Shown here one piece after another: positions 26,416 to 34,744 of a DNA stretch of 64,000 bases. The stretch is from positions 1 through 64,000 of the forward strand of contig JAFEBP010000014.1 in NCBI GenBank assembly GCA_018242605.1, in the 5' to 3' direction. The stretch comes from Planctomycetota bacterium (GTDB lineage: Bacteria; Planctomycetota; Phycisphaerae; Phycisphaerales; UBA1924). A program made the translations under genes and the position numbers. Under the pieces are notes generated by a model, which made no database searches, was not told the origin of the DNA, and worked only from the letters and a program-made list of their open reading frames with translations. How positions within the stretch are numbered: the first letter of the stretch is position 1; every line of letters begins with the position of its first letter.

Positions 26416-27063
26416 ATGAGCGCACTTCGATCCCGTTCGGTCTGGTTTTCTCCCACGTTCGCCGCGGCGTGCGTGCTGGGTATCTGCTTTGTGGCGGGCA
26501 TGTCCGTCCGCAGCGGCGCGAGGCCGATGCCGGCGCCCACCGCCGCGACGGTGGGTCTGGTGGACATCCGCAAGCTGATGAACAGCCTGGATGAGCTCAA
26601 GGCCCGCAACGAGGGCGTGGCGGCCAAGGGCAAGAGCCTGCAGGACAAGCTGGCCGATCTGGACAAGCAGATCAAGGACATCGACAACGAGATGAAGCTG
26701 CTGCCGGAGAACGAGACTCGCAAGCGGACCGAGAAGGTGGCGCTGAAGTTCGAGCTGCGTGCGACGCTGGAGGCGCGGGCCAAGGCGTACCAGCAGATGA
26801 TCAACCTGGAGAACGGGGAGATCCTGAACGACCTGTACACCAAGGTGCAGAAGGCCGCGGGGCAGTTCGCGGCGCGCGAGGGGTACGACTTCATCGTGAT
26901 CGACGATCGGGCGATCTCGCTGCCGCCGAACGGGACGGACAAGGAGTACAACGAGATCATCCTGACCAAGCGGCTGCTGCACGTGAAGGACGGCTTCGAC
27001 GTGACGGACTCGCTGCTGACCATGATGAACAACGAGTACTCGGCGAGCCTGAAGAAGCAGTAA
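26416..27063 (+). CDS. OmpH/Skp-like periplasmic chaperone (paralogue 1)
   Basis: 215 residues. It has an N-terminal signal or anchor helix (about 11-28), then VGLVDIRKLMNSLDELKARNE, the OmpH start, and a long coiled coil (about 60-140, KGKSLQDKLADLDKQIKDIDNEM). The end GYDFIVIDDRAI... matches the Skp C-terminal strand. Skp-type chaperones escort outer-membrane proteins. The region between the previous gene and this ATG (288 bp) shows no clear feature. A second paralogue is at 44058-44699 and shares the MMNN(E/Q)Y end. Confidence 0.85.
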   Translation: MSALRSRSVWFSPTFAAACVLGICFVAGMSVRSGARPMPAPTAATVGLVDIRKLMNSLDELKARNEGVAAKGKSLQDKLADLDKQIKDIDNEMKLLPENETRKRTEKVALKFELRATLEARAKAYQQMINLENGEILNDLYTKVQKAAGQFAAREGYDFIVIDDRAISLPPNGTDKEYNEIILTKRLLHVKDGFDVTDSLLTMMNNEYSASLKKQ

Positions 27064-27100
27064 GGCGTCGCGCTGGTTCGCGCCGTATGCTCCGGAACGG

Positions 27101-27937
27101 ATGACGGCGCTCGTACTGACACCCATCGTGCTGGTCGGCTCGCTCGGTGCGGGCTTTCTGGGTGCGCTCACGGGGCTGGGCGGGGGCGTGGTGATCGTCC
27201 CGCTGCTGGTGCTGGTCTTCGGCGTTGACATTCATTACGCGATCGGCGCATCGCTGGTGGCGGTGATCGCGACCTCGTCCGGGTCGGCGGCGGCGTACGT
27301 GCGCGACGGGTACACGAATGTCCGGATCGCGATGCTGCTGGAGGTGGCGACGGTGGCGGGCGCGCTGTGCGGGGCGTGGCTGGCGCGGTACACGCCGGGG
27401 CCGACGATCGCGGTGATCTTCGGCATCGTCGTGCTGTACACGGCGCTGTCGGCGCTGCGGCCGCCCGCGCCGCGGCCGCTGGACGAGCGGCCCGATCCGT
27501 TCGCGACGCTGCTCAAACTCAACGGTTCGTACCCGGCCGACGGGGGGATCAAGCGGTATTACCCGCACCGGGTGCCGTGGGGCTTCCTGGTGATGCTCTC
27601 GGCCGGGGCGCTCTCCGCGCTGCTGGGGATCGGCTCGGGGATCGTGAAGGTGCTGGCGATGGACCGGCTGATGCGGCTGCCGTTCAAGGTCTCCACGACG
27701 ACGAGCAACTTCATGATCGGGGTGACGGCGGCGGCGAGCGCGGGCGTGTACCTGCACCGCGGGCAGATCGAGCCGGGGCTTGCGATGCCGGTGGCGCTGG
27801 GCGCGCTGGGGGGGTCGTTCCTGGGGGCCAGGACGCTGCCGCGGATCAAGACCAAGACGCTGCGGATCGTGTTCGCGGTGGTAGTGTCGGTGGCGGCGGT
27901 GCAGATGATGTACAAGGCGGCGACGGGGAAGATGTGA
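27101..27937 (+). CDS. TauE/SafE family sulfite/anion exporter
   Basis: A 278-residue membrane protein with about 7-8 hydrophobic helices and the duplicated motif GALTGLGGGVVIVPLLVLVFG in the first half and SALLGIGSGIVKVLAMD in the second. These are signatures of the TauE/SafE family. It sits 37 bp after ompH and immediately before the DUF1634 gene, the usual partner. Likely function is export of sulfite or a related anion. Confidence 0.92.
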   Translation: MTALVLTPIVLVGSLGAGFLGALTGLGGGVVIVPLLVLVFGVDIHYAIGASLVAVIATSSGSAAAYVRDGYTNVRIAMLLEVATVAGALCGAWLARYTPGPTIAVIFGIVVLYTALSALRPPAPRPLDERPDPFATLLKLNGSYPADGGIKRYYPHRVPWGFLVMLSAGALSALLGIGSGIVKVLAMDRLMRLPFKVSTTTSNFMIGVTAAASAGVYLHRGQIEPGLAMPVALGALGGSFLGARTLPRIKTKTLRIVFAVVVSVAAVQMMYKAATGKM

Positions 27938-27942
27938 ATCGC

Positions 27943-28338
27943 ATGGACGAGACACTGCAACAACACGCTGTTGGACCGCCGAAGCTCGAGGCGATGCTGA
28001 GCCGGGTGCTGTCGCTGGGCGTGTACGCGGCGGCGGGGATGGCGGTGCTGGGCGGCGTGGTGTACCTGGTGCAGCACGGGGGCGAGACGGTGTCGTACAC
28101 GCGGTTTGACGGAGAGCCGGGGGGCCTGACGAACCCGGCGGCGATCGTGAGCGGGGCGCTGGGCGGGGACGGGCGGGCGATGGTGCAGGCGTCGGTGCTG
28201 ATCCTGATCGCGACGCCGATCATCCGGGTGCTGGCGTCGCTGGTGCTGTTCATGGTGACGCGGGATCGGCTGTATGTCGCCGTGACGCTGCTGGTGCTGG
28301 TGCTGCTCTGCCTGGGGCTGTGGGGGGCGATTGAATGA
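27943..28338 (+). CDS. DUF1634 membrane protein, TauE partner
   Basis: 131 residues with three hydrophobic helices (about 23-43, 80-100 and 108-128) and a middle segment, as in DUF1634 proteins, which are found next to TauE/SafE permeases. An ATG at 27943 is used. A GTG at 27934, overlapping the upstream stop, is also possible and would imply translational coupling. Its exact role in transport is unknown. Confidence 0.85.
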   Translation: MDETLQQHAVGPPKLEAMLSRVLSLGVYAAAGMAVLGGVVYLVQHGGETVSYTRFDGEPGGLTNPAAIVSGALGGDGRAMVQASVLILIATPIIRVLASLVLFMVTRDRLYVAVTLLVLVLLCLGLWGAIE

Positions 28339-28886
28339 AGCGGGCGTGCGTGTTCCTGGATCGCGACGACACGCTGATTGAGTGCACGTGCCTGCCTCCG
28401 CCACCGCCTCCGGCGGCGAAGGGTGACCTGGTGGACCCCGCGCTGGTGCGGCTGCTTCCGGGCGTGCTGGAAGGGTGCGCGCGGCTCGCGGGGGCGGGGT
28501 TTGCGCTGGTGGTGGTGACGAACCAGGGCGTGGTGGCGCGGGGCGGGGCGGACACGCGGCGGGTGGAGATTGTGAACGACCGCGTGCGCGAGTTGCTCAC
28601 GGTGGACGGGCGGCCGCTGGTGGAAGCGGTGTACTACTGCCCGTTCCACCCCAAGGGCGCGGTGACGCCGTGGGTGCGGGAGCACGCGTGGCGCAAGCCG
28701 GGCGCGGGGATGATCCTGGCGGCGGCGGAGGACCTGGATCTGGACCTGGAGAAGTCGTGGCTGATCGGCGATGCGCAGCGGGACATCGACGCGGCGGAGA
28801 GTGCAGGGCTGGGCGGGCGCGCGGTCATGGTGGGCGATAGCGTGAGTTTCGCGGCGGCGGTGGAGCGGGTTGTACTCGGCGCGTGA
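28335..28886 (+). CDS. GmhB-like HAD phosphatase
   Basis: 183 residues. HAD motif I is FLDRDDTLIE (8-17), motif II VVTNQG, and motif III/IV RKPGAGMI with LIGDAQRDIDAA. This fits the histidinol-phosphate/heptose-bisphosphate (GmhB) subfamily. The family's zinc-binding cluster is degenerate: the first knuckle reads CPFHP, but the second (normally CxC before RKP) is REHAW. It overlaps the DUF1634 stop by 4 bp (ATGA), so the two are translationally coupled. A different sugar phosphate may be the substrate. Confidence 0.8.
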   Translation: MKRACVFLDRDDTLIECTCLPPPPPPAAKGDLVDPALVRLLPGVLEGCARLAGAGFALVVVTNQGVVARGGADTRRVEIVNDRVRELLTVDGRPLVEAVYYCPFHPKGAVTPWVREHAWRKPGAGMILAAAEDLDLDLEKSWLIGDAQRDIDAAESAGLGGRAVMVGDSVSFAAAVERVVLGA

Positions 28887-28893
28887 GCGGCGA

Positions 28894-31800
28894 TCAGCAG
28901 CCCTGTTCCCAGTGGAGGAAGAAGAAGTCGACATCGGAACCGTCGATGCCGCCATCCTCGTTGACGTCGGCGCCGGGCAGGCCGCGTTCCCAGTCGAAGA
29001 AGAAGGCGTCGACATCGGTGCCGTCGATGCCGCCGTCGTTGTTGTAGTCGCCGGTGGGGTCGACGGAGATAGTGGCGATGGCGCTGGGGAAGCAGCCGCA
29101 GGAATCGCAGACCAGGCAGTCGTAATCGCCGCCGCCGTTACAGTCCACGCCCTGGACGAAGAGGGTGTTGGAGTTGACGTTGTAGTAGATGTTGTTCTGG
29201 CCTTCGGTGAGGGGGATGAACTCGCCCTGGGCGTTGCGTTTGCGCCACTGGAAGGAGAGCGATCCGCTGCCGGTGGCCTGGACGGTCATCTGGAAGAACG
29301 CGCCGGAGTTGAGTGCGCCGCCGACGGGTTGCTCGGTGATGGAGACGCCGGAAGAGCCGAAGAAGATGGAGCCGTTCTGCGAGTTGCCCGCGCTGGGGCC
29401 GTGGTTGGCGGTGATGTTGCCCACGGGCATGGTGATGTTGCAGGCGTAGATGGCGATGCGACCGCCGCCGCCGGGGCCCCAGGTGCCGCTGCCGCCGGTG
29501 GCGCCGTTGGCCTGCACCAAGCCGGAGCCGGCGAGCTGGCCGGCGCGGATGAAGAGGCTTCCGCCTGCGCCTGCTCCGGCGGAGGAGGGGGGCTGGGCGC
29601 CGTTGGCGGCGAGCGTGCCGCCGACGGTGAGGACCTGGGTGACGTTGAGCTGGATGGCGCCGCCGCCGCGGCCGCCGGCGTTGCCGACGTAGTTGCCGCC
29701 GCCGCTGCCGAGATCGAGGGGCTGGGTCGCGGAGCCGTAGGGGAGGCCGCCGCGGAAGGGGTTGGCGTCGCCGCCGCGGCCGCCGTAGCCGCCGCCGGCT
29801 GCGCCGATGCCTCCGTTGGTGCTCGCCTGGCCTGCGCCCGGGCCGGTGTCTGAGGGGAAGCCGCGTCCGTTGGCGTTGATGGTGGAGCCGGTGGGGATGG
29901 TGGCATTGCCGGCGACGTTGATGGTGACCGGGGCGCCGAAGGGCGAGTTGATGGTGCTGTTTCCGGCGAGGGTGATGTTGCCCTCGATGGTGTTGATCCC
30001 TGCCAGTTCGAGGCGAGAGGCGCCCAACACAGAGATGTCACCGTGGACGGTCTGCGAGACGGAACATTCAGCGTTCGCGGAGTTCTGGACGGTGAGCGAT
30101 GCGCAAGAGAGATCGGTGGTGATGGGGGTTGGGGCGCCCAGGGTGGTGGTGTTGTTGTCGAGGATGATGGTGGGGTAGGAGGCCGCGGCGAGCTTTGTGA
30201 GGACAGTGCCCGCCCCGCCACGCGTGGGCGGGCTGTTGGAACTGAAGCCGCCGGTGGCGGCGATGGTGCCGGTGAACGAAGAGGTGTTGAAATACGCGGC
30301 GATGCGGCCGCCGCCGCCGGCGCCCCAGGTGTTCCCGCCGCCGTTGGAGCCGTGTGCGGTGATGGAGCCTGAGCCGGCGAGCGTGTTGGTGTTGATCCAG
30401 ATGGATCCGCCCGAGCCGGAACCGGCGGAACTGAAGCCCACCGCTCCGTTGGCGGCGATCGTGCCGGTGACGGTGAGGGTTCCGGAGACGTCCAGCCGCA
30501 GCGAGCCGCCACCTGCTCCACCGGGGTTGCCGATCCAGTTGCCGCCGCCGCTGCCCAGGTCGGTGGGCTGGGTGATTGAGCCGTAGGCGGTGCCGCCGGA
30601 GAACGGGCCCGAAGAGCAGCCGTTGCCGCCGTACGCCGCTCCTGCGCCACCGAGGCTGCCGTTGTTGCTGGCGATGCCGCGGCCGGGGCCGGTATCGCCG
30701 GGGAAGCCCAGGCCGCTCAAGTTCATGATGGAGCCTGCGCCGATGGTGCAGTTGCCGCCGATGATGAGGCGGAGCGGGGAGGCGGGTGTGTGTGCCAGCG
30801 TGCTGGCGCTGTTGGCCAGGGTGAGATTTCCGCCGATGGTGTTGGCGCCGTTGTACTCAACGCGTGCGCCGCCCGTGATGTCGACATTTCCCGCGACGGT
30901 CTGGGGCACGGAGTAGACGACGTTTGCCGAGGCCGCGATGAGGACGGAGGCGGGGTTGATGTTCACGCCGATCGGGGTGATGGCGCCCAGGGTGCCGCCG
31001 GCGTTCTCGATTCGGAGCGCCGGGTTGGCGTCGGCGGCGCGCTTTGTGAGGATCGTTCCCGCTCCTGCGCGGGGCGGGGAGCTGCTGCCGCCGAATCCGC
31101 CGGTGGCGTCGAGGGCGCCCGAGTAGGTTGAGGAGTTGTAATAGATCGCGATGCGGCCGCCGCCGCCGCCGCCCCAGGAGTTGCCGCCGCCGTTGCCGCC
31201 GCCGGCGGAGATCGCGCCGGCGCCGGCGAAGTTGCCGGTGTTGATCCAGAGCGAGCCGCCCGAGCCGCTGCCGGAGGAACCGGCCGCCTGCGCGCCGTTG
31301 GCGGTGATAGTGCCGTTGACGGTGAGGGTTCCGGAGACGTCCAGCCGCAGAGCGCCGCCGCCCCTACCGGCGGGGTTGCCGACGTAGTTTCCGCCGCCGC
31401 TGCCCAGGTCGGTGGGCTGGGTGATGGAGCCGTACGCGACGCCGCCGGCGAAGTTTGAAGAGGAGCAACCGTTGCCGCCGTACGCCCCGCCGGTGCCGCC
31501 GATGACACCGTTGGTGCTGGGGGCGCCGCGGCCGGGTCCGGTGTCGCCGGCGAAGCCCAGGCCGGTGAAGTTGAACAGCGATCCGGTTCCCACGGTGCAA
31601 TCGCCGCTGATGATGAGCCGCAGGGCGGAGCCCGCGGCGTGCGCCAGGGTGGTTCCGCCGCCGCTGAGCGAGAGGTTTCCGCCGACGGAGTTGACGCCGG
31701 TCAACTCGGCGCGGGATGTGCCGGAGATGTCGACATTGCCAGCGATGGTTTGGGGCACGGAGCAGACGACGTTTGCGGCGGTGGCGATGGTCATGGAAGC

Positions 31801-32778
31801 GGCGTTGAGGTTCACGCCGATGGGAGTGCTCGCGCCCGTCGTTGCGCCGGCGTTTTCGACGCGGAGCGTGGGGTTGGAGTCCGCCGCGAGCTTGGTGAGG
31901 ATGGTTCCCGCGCCCGCACGGATCGGGGCGCTGCTGGCGCTGAATCCGCCGGTGGCGGAGAAAGAGCCGGCGAAGCTTGAACTTGCGTAATACACGGCGA
32001 TGCGTCCGCCGCCGCCGGCGCCCCAGGAGTTGCCGCCGCCGTTGGCTCCGTTGGAAGACAAGGAGCCGGCTCCGGTGAGTGTGCCCGCCGTGATCCAGAT
32101 GGAACCGCCCGAACCGCTGCCCGCCGAGCCCGCGCCCTGCGCGCCGTCGGCGAGGATTGAGCCGCCGGCGGTCAGCGTGCCCGCGACGTCGAGGCGGACG
32201 CATCCGCCGCCCGCGCCGGCGGGGTTGCCGACGTAGTTGCCGCCGCCGCTGCCGAGGTTGGCGGGCTGGGCGATGGAGCCGTACGCGGTGCCGCCGGCGA
32301 AGTTGGACGATGAGCAGCCGTTGCCGCCGTACGCGCCGCCGGTGCCACCGATGGAGCCGTTGGTGCTGGCGATGCCGCGGCCGGGGCCGGTGTCGCTGCC
32401 GCCGCCGCGGCCGGAGACATCGATGCGGCTGGCGACGCCGCCGCTGCTGCTTTGGATGGAGCAGTCGCCGGTGATGATGAGGTGCATGCCCTCAACGACA
32501 TCGCCGGGGCCGTAGGTGAAACTCTGGTTGGCGGAGTGCGTGAGCACGGCGGGGTTGGAGCCGCTGCGTTCGAGCGCGAGGGAGGCGATGGTCTGGCGGC
32601 CGTTCACCGTGAGGGTGGTTCCCCGGACGGTGATCTGCGCGGTGGTCAGGGGCACGCCGGCCACGGTGGTATCGGTGGGGCCGATGGTGGTGGGGGCTGT
32701 AATCAGGACGGGTTGTGCCGACGCGAACGAAGCCGCGGCCGCGACGAGTGCCCACGCCGCCGTGTGTAAGGAACGCAT
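28894..32778 (-). CDS. Giant Gly-rich repeat protein with Ig-like and dockerin-like ends
   Basis: 1294 residues. The ATG at 32778, after GGGAGG, opens a signal peptide (MRSLHTAAWALVAAAASFASAQ). The body is four ~283-residue tandem repeats; each contains SDTGPGRG..S.NG..GG.GGAYGG.G, YGS..QP..LGSGGGNYVGN and a Gly/Ser-rich block ending GGGGRIA(V/I)Y. The same segments recur at ~850-bp spacing in the DNA. A beta-helix or autotransporter-type surface architecture is likely. Then comes an Ig-like segment (ITEQPVGGALN...FQMTVQATGSGSLSFQWRKR) and two dockerin-like repeats (NNDGGIDGTDVDAFFFDW, NEDGGIDGSDVDFFFLHW) ending WEQGC. It converges on the GmhB-like gene with a 7-bp gap. Confidence 0.85.
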   Translation of the reverse strand: MRSLHTAAWALVAAAASFASAQPVLITAPTTIGPTDTTVAGVPLTTAQITVRGTTLTVNGRQTIASLALERSGSNPAVLTHSANQSFTYGPGDVVEGMHLIITGDCSIQSSSGGVASRIDVSGRGGGSDTGPGRGIASTNGSIGGTGGAYGGNGCSSSNFAGGTAYGSIAQPANLGSGGGNYVGNPAGAGGGCVRLDVAGTLTAGGSILADGAQGAGSAGSGSGGSIWITAGTLTGAGSLSSNGANGGGNSWGAGGGGRIAVYYASSSFAGSFSATGGFSASSAPIRAGAGTILTKLAADSNPTLRVENAGATTGASTPIGVNLNAASMTIATAANVVCSVPQTIAGNVDISGTSRAELTGVNSVGGNLSLSGGGTTLAHAAGSALRLIISGDCTVGTGSLFNFTGLGFAGDTGPGRGAPSTNGVIGGTGGAYGGNGCSSSNFAGGVAYGSITQPTDLGSGGGNYVGNPAGRGGGALRLDVSGTLTVNGTITANGAQAAGSSGSGSGGSLWINTGNFAGAGAISAGGGNGGGNSWGGGGGGRIAIYYNSSTYSGALDATGGFGGSSSPPRAGAGTILTKRAADANPALRIENAGGTLGAITPIGVNINPASVLIAASANVVYSVPQTVAGNVDITGGARVEYNGANTIGGNLTLANSASTLAHTPASPLRLIIGGNCTIGAGSIMNLSGLGFPGDTGPGRGIASNNGSLGGAGAAYGGNGCSSGPFSGGTAYGSITQPTDLGSGGGNWIGNPGGAGGGSLRLDVSGTLTVTGTIAANGAVGFSSAGSGSGGSIWINTNTLAGSGSITAHGSNGGGNTWGAGGGGRIAAYFNTSSFTGTIAATGGFSSNSPPTRGGAGTVLTKLAAASYPTIILDNNTTTLGAPTPITTDLSCASLTVQNSANAECSVSQTVHGDISVLGASRLELAGINTIEGNITLAGNSTINSPFGAPVTINVAGNATIPTGSTINANGRGFPSDTGPGAGQASTNGGIGAAGGGYGGRGGDANPFRGGLPYGSATQPLDLGSGGGNYVGNAGGRGGGAIQLNVTQVLTVGGTLAANGAQPPSSAGAGAGGSLFIRAGQLAGSGLVQANGATGGSGTWGPGGGGRIAIYACNITMPVGNITANHGPSAGNSQNGSIFFGSSGVSITEQPVGGALNSGAFFQMTVQATGSGSLSFQWRKRNAQGEFIPLTEGQNNIYYNVNSNTLFVQGVDCNGGGDYDCLVCDSCGCFPSAIATISVDPTGDYNNDGGIDGTDVDAFFFDWERGLPGADVNEDGGIDGSDVDFFFLHWEQGC

Positions 32779-33082
32779 GAGAGCCTCCCGAAAAAAAAAG
32801 AAAGCCGCTGAGATGCGGGGCGGCTGTATCGATGAGCATACCAAAAACGCCGTGGCGTAGCAATCAAAAACGAGTGCATTCACAGGGCGGGAGGCGCTCC
32901 GCGGAGATGCGCCCATAATCCTCGCGTTGTCAGCGCTGCGCACTCTTCGTGCCGGGCAGCGGCGAGTCGGGCGGGGCGCCGCGGAGGACGCGGAAAGCGC
33001 GGATCACTGAGCGAGATGAAGTGACACAGGGCTCGGAGGCGGCAGCCCAGGAAAGCACCAAACTTGTGTTACCCTATCAGAA

Positions 33083-33123
33083 AACATACGAAATTGCCGT
33101 CATGGCGATAATGTTCGTATGTT
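33083..33123. promoter_or_regulatory. Palindromic element with 10-bp arms
   Basis: AACATACGAA (33083-33092) is the exact reverse complement of TTCGTATGTT (33114-33123). The 21-bp spacer itself has GCC...GGC. It sits in a gene-free, relatively AT-rich stretch and could be an operator for divergent promoters or a transcript-end hairpin. Confidence 0.45.
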
Positions 33124-33261
33124 GAACGGTTATTTCAAGGCACAGGCGGCTCTCCCGGTACCTCCGCCACAGCCCTCGCACCCACAATTTTGGGAATTTT
33201 CGGAATAATCGTCAAAAAGAGTTGGCACGGAAAATTCGGTGTGGCATGTTGAAGGTGCTCT

Positions 33262-33403
33262 GACCCGGATAGTCGGTCTATCGGGTCTGGGTGGGTGACG
33301 CAGAAAACCGGGAGCCGTGGTGGGATCTGCCACGGAGCAAGGCGCGTGACACGCGTCCCCGTGGTAACTGCGCACCTGAGGAATCCGCCTTCAGGGAGAC
33401 AGC
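33262..33403 (+). promoter_or_regulatory. Structured 5' leader with Shine-Dalgarno hairpin
   Basis: Four consecutive stems can be drawn. They are GACCC(G)GATAG with CTATCGGGTC (33262-33287), CCGTGG with CCACGG (33315-33335), CGCGT-GAC-ACGCG (33343-33355), and CCTGAGG with CCTTCAGG (33375-33395). The last one overlaps the AGGGAG Shine-Dalgarno (33393-33398) 5 bp before the ATG at 33404, so folding would limit translation. I could not match it to a named riboswitch consensus. Confidence 0.5.
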
Positions 33404-34633
33404 ATGAACCTTCTTCACTATGTCGAGAGCACGGATTCACGCCTGGGCGGCGTGCCGCGATTTGTGCTTGACGCGAGCCGCGTGATGGCGGCCGAGGGTC
33501 ACCCCTCGACGATCCTGACGCTTGACAGCACCGAAACTCCGGCCGAGTGGTTGGGGCAGCACGACGGATCTCTTCCCGCCGTGCAGCGCCTGGACCGTCC
33601 GGCCCTGCTGGGCAAGCTGTTCGGGCCCGCGGAGATGCGCAACATCCGGCGTGAGCTCAAGAAGGCCGATGTGCTGCACCTGCACTGCGTGTGGAGCCCG
33701 ACGAACCTGCAGATCGCGGCGGCGGCGCGGCAGATGGGCGTTCCGTATGTCGTTTCTCTCCACGGCATGCTGGACGACTGGTGCATGGCGCAGCGGAGCC
33801 TGAAGAAGAAGGCGTACATGAGCCTGGGCGGGCGCGTGTTCCTCGAGAAGGCCGCGCGGGTTCACTGCACGGCGACGGCGGAACTGAGCCAGAGCAAGAA
33901 GTGGTTCCCGCACGGGGCGGAAGCGATCATCCCGTACCTGATGGACCTGGAGCCGTACCGCAACCTGCCGGGGCGCGAGCTCGCGGCCAAGCGGTTTGAC
34001 TTCCTGGGCGAGAACAAGGGGGAGCCCACGGTGCTCTTCCTCTCGCGGCTGCACTACAAGAAGGGCCCGGAGTTCCTGCTGCAGGCGGCGTCGATGCTCA
34101 AGTCGCAGCGGATCCGCGGTCAGGTGGCCTTCGCGGGCACGGGCGATCCGGCGTACGTCGAGAGCCTGCGGCAGATGTCGCAGAAGCTGGGGATCGCGGA
34201 GAACGTGCACTTCCTGGGCCAGGTGATCGGCGCCGAGAAGCTCAGCCTGTACCAGAACGCGGACCTGTTCGTGCTGCCCACCAGCCAGGAGAACTTCGGC
34301 CTGGTGCTGATCGAGGCGATGGCGTGCGGCACTCCGCTGATCACGACCAAGGGCGTGGACATCTGGCAGGATGTACAGGCCAGCGGCGCGGCGGAGATCG
34401 TCGACCAGGCCCCGGCGCAGCTCGCGGGCGCGATCGCGAAGCTGCTCAGCGACGAGCGGCTCCGCAAGACGATGGGCGCCAAGGCGCGTCCGTGGGTGTT
34501 CGACACCTACGGGGAGTCGGCGCTGATCGGCAAGTACGAGGATTTCTACACCCAGTGCGCGAATCAGGCCCCCGGTGCATCGGCGGGCGGGGATGAGATG
34601 GCGTCGGTGGGGCAGGCCGCGGCGCTGGTGTGA
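33404..34633 (+). CDS. Group 1 (GT4-type) glycosyltransferase
   Basis: 409 residues, GT-B fold. The N-terminal domain has LGGVPRFVLDASRVMAAEGH (acceptor side), DVLHLHCVWSP and VVSLHGML. The C-terminal nucleotide-sugar domain has LFLSRLHYKKGPEFLLQA, GTGDPAYVESL and the EX7E block PTSQENFGLVLIEAMACGTPLI. This indicates a retaining glycosyltransferase that acts on a surface polysaccharide or lipid-linked glycan; the donor is unknown. A long structured leader precedes it, and a strong intrinsic terminator follows. Confidence 0.9.
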   Translation: MNLLHYVESTDSRLGGVPRFVLDASRVMAAEGHPSTILTLDSTETPAEWLGQHDGSLPAVQRLDRPALLGKLFGPAEMRNIRRELKKADVLHLHCVWSPTNLQIAAAARQMGVPYVVSLHGMLDDWCMAQRSLKKKAYMSLGGRVFLEKAARVHCTATAELSQSKKWFPHGAEAIIPYLMDLEPYRNLPGRELAAKRFDFLGENKGEPTVLFLSRLHYKKGPEFLLQAASMLKSQRIRGQVAFAGTGDPAYVESLRQMSQKLGIAENVHFLGQVIGAEKLSLYQNADLFVLPTSQENFGLVLIEAMACGTPLITTKGVDIWQDVQASGAAEIVDQAPAQLAGAIAKLLSDERLRKTMGAKARPWVFDTYGESALIGKYEDFYTQCANQAPGASAGGDEMASVGQAAALV

Positions 34634-34677
34634 CACAAGCTACGAGTCTCGTGGTGGGAGCGTCTCGCTCTTGCACT

Positions 34678-34703
34678 ACCCGTCGCGGGTGCGGCGGGTT
34701 TTT
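34678..34703 (+). terminator. Intrinsic terminator of glycosyltransferase gene
   Basis: A hairpin (ACCCG-T-CGC, loop GGGT, GCG-G-CGGGT at 34678-34699, one mismatch) is followed by TTTTT to 34703. It lies 45 bp after the stop codon and upstream of the end of the convergent LOG-family gene. Confidence 0.85.
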
Positions 34704-34744
34704 CATTTGGGGGGCGCCTCGTCGGACGCGGCGCGGGGAGTTGA

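Larger units (their letters stand above)
32779..33403. other. Long intergenic region with IR and structured leader
   Basis: 625 bp between divergent genes. It contains an A-tract (32789-32803) just upstream of the repeat-protein gene and an inverted repeat at 33083-33123. From 33262 on it holds a structured 5' leader for the glycosyltransferase gene. The middle (33060-33250) is AT-richer than the flanks. Small reverse-strand open frames here look spurious. Confidence 0.6.

Noticed and set aside
33262-33403. A cyclic-di-GMP (GEMM-I) or other named riboswitch
   Set aside because: The leader has GTGACGCAG and several stems, but the conserved GEMM GCAAACC and the expected tetraloop-receptor arrangement could not be matched, so no known class is claimed.
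33130-33440. Two reverse-strand open frames in the glycosyltransferase leader
   Set aside because: They overlap the structured leader and the start of the glycosyltransferase gene; no Shine-Dalgarno, no recognisable domain, odd composition.
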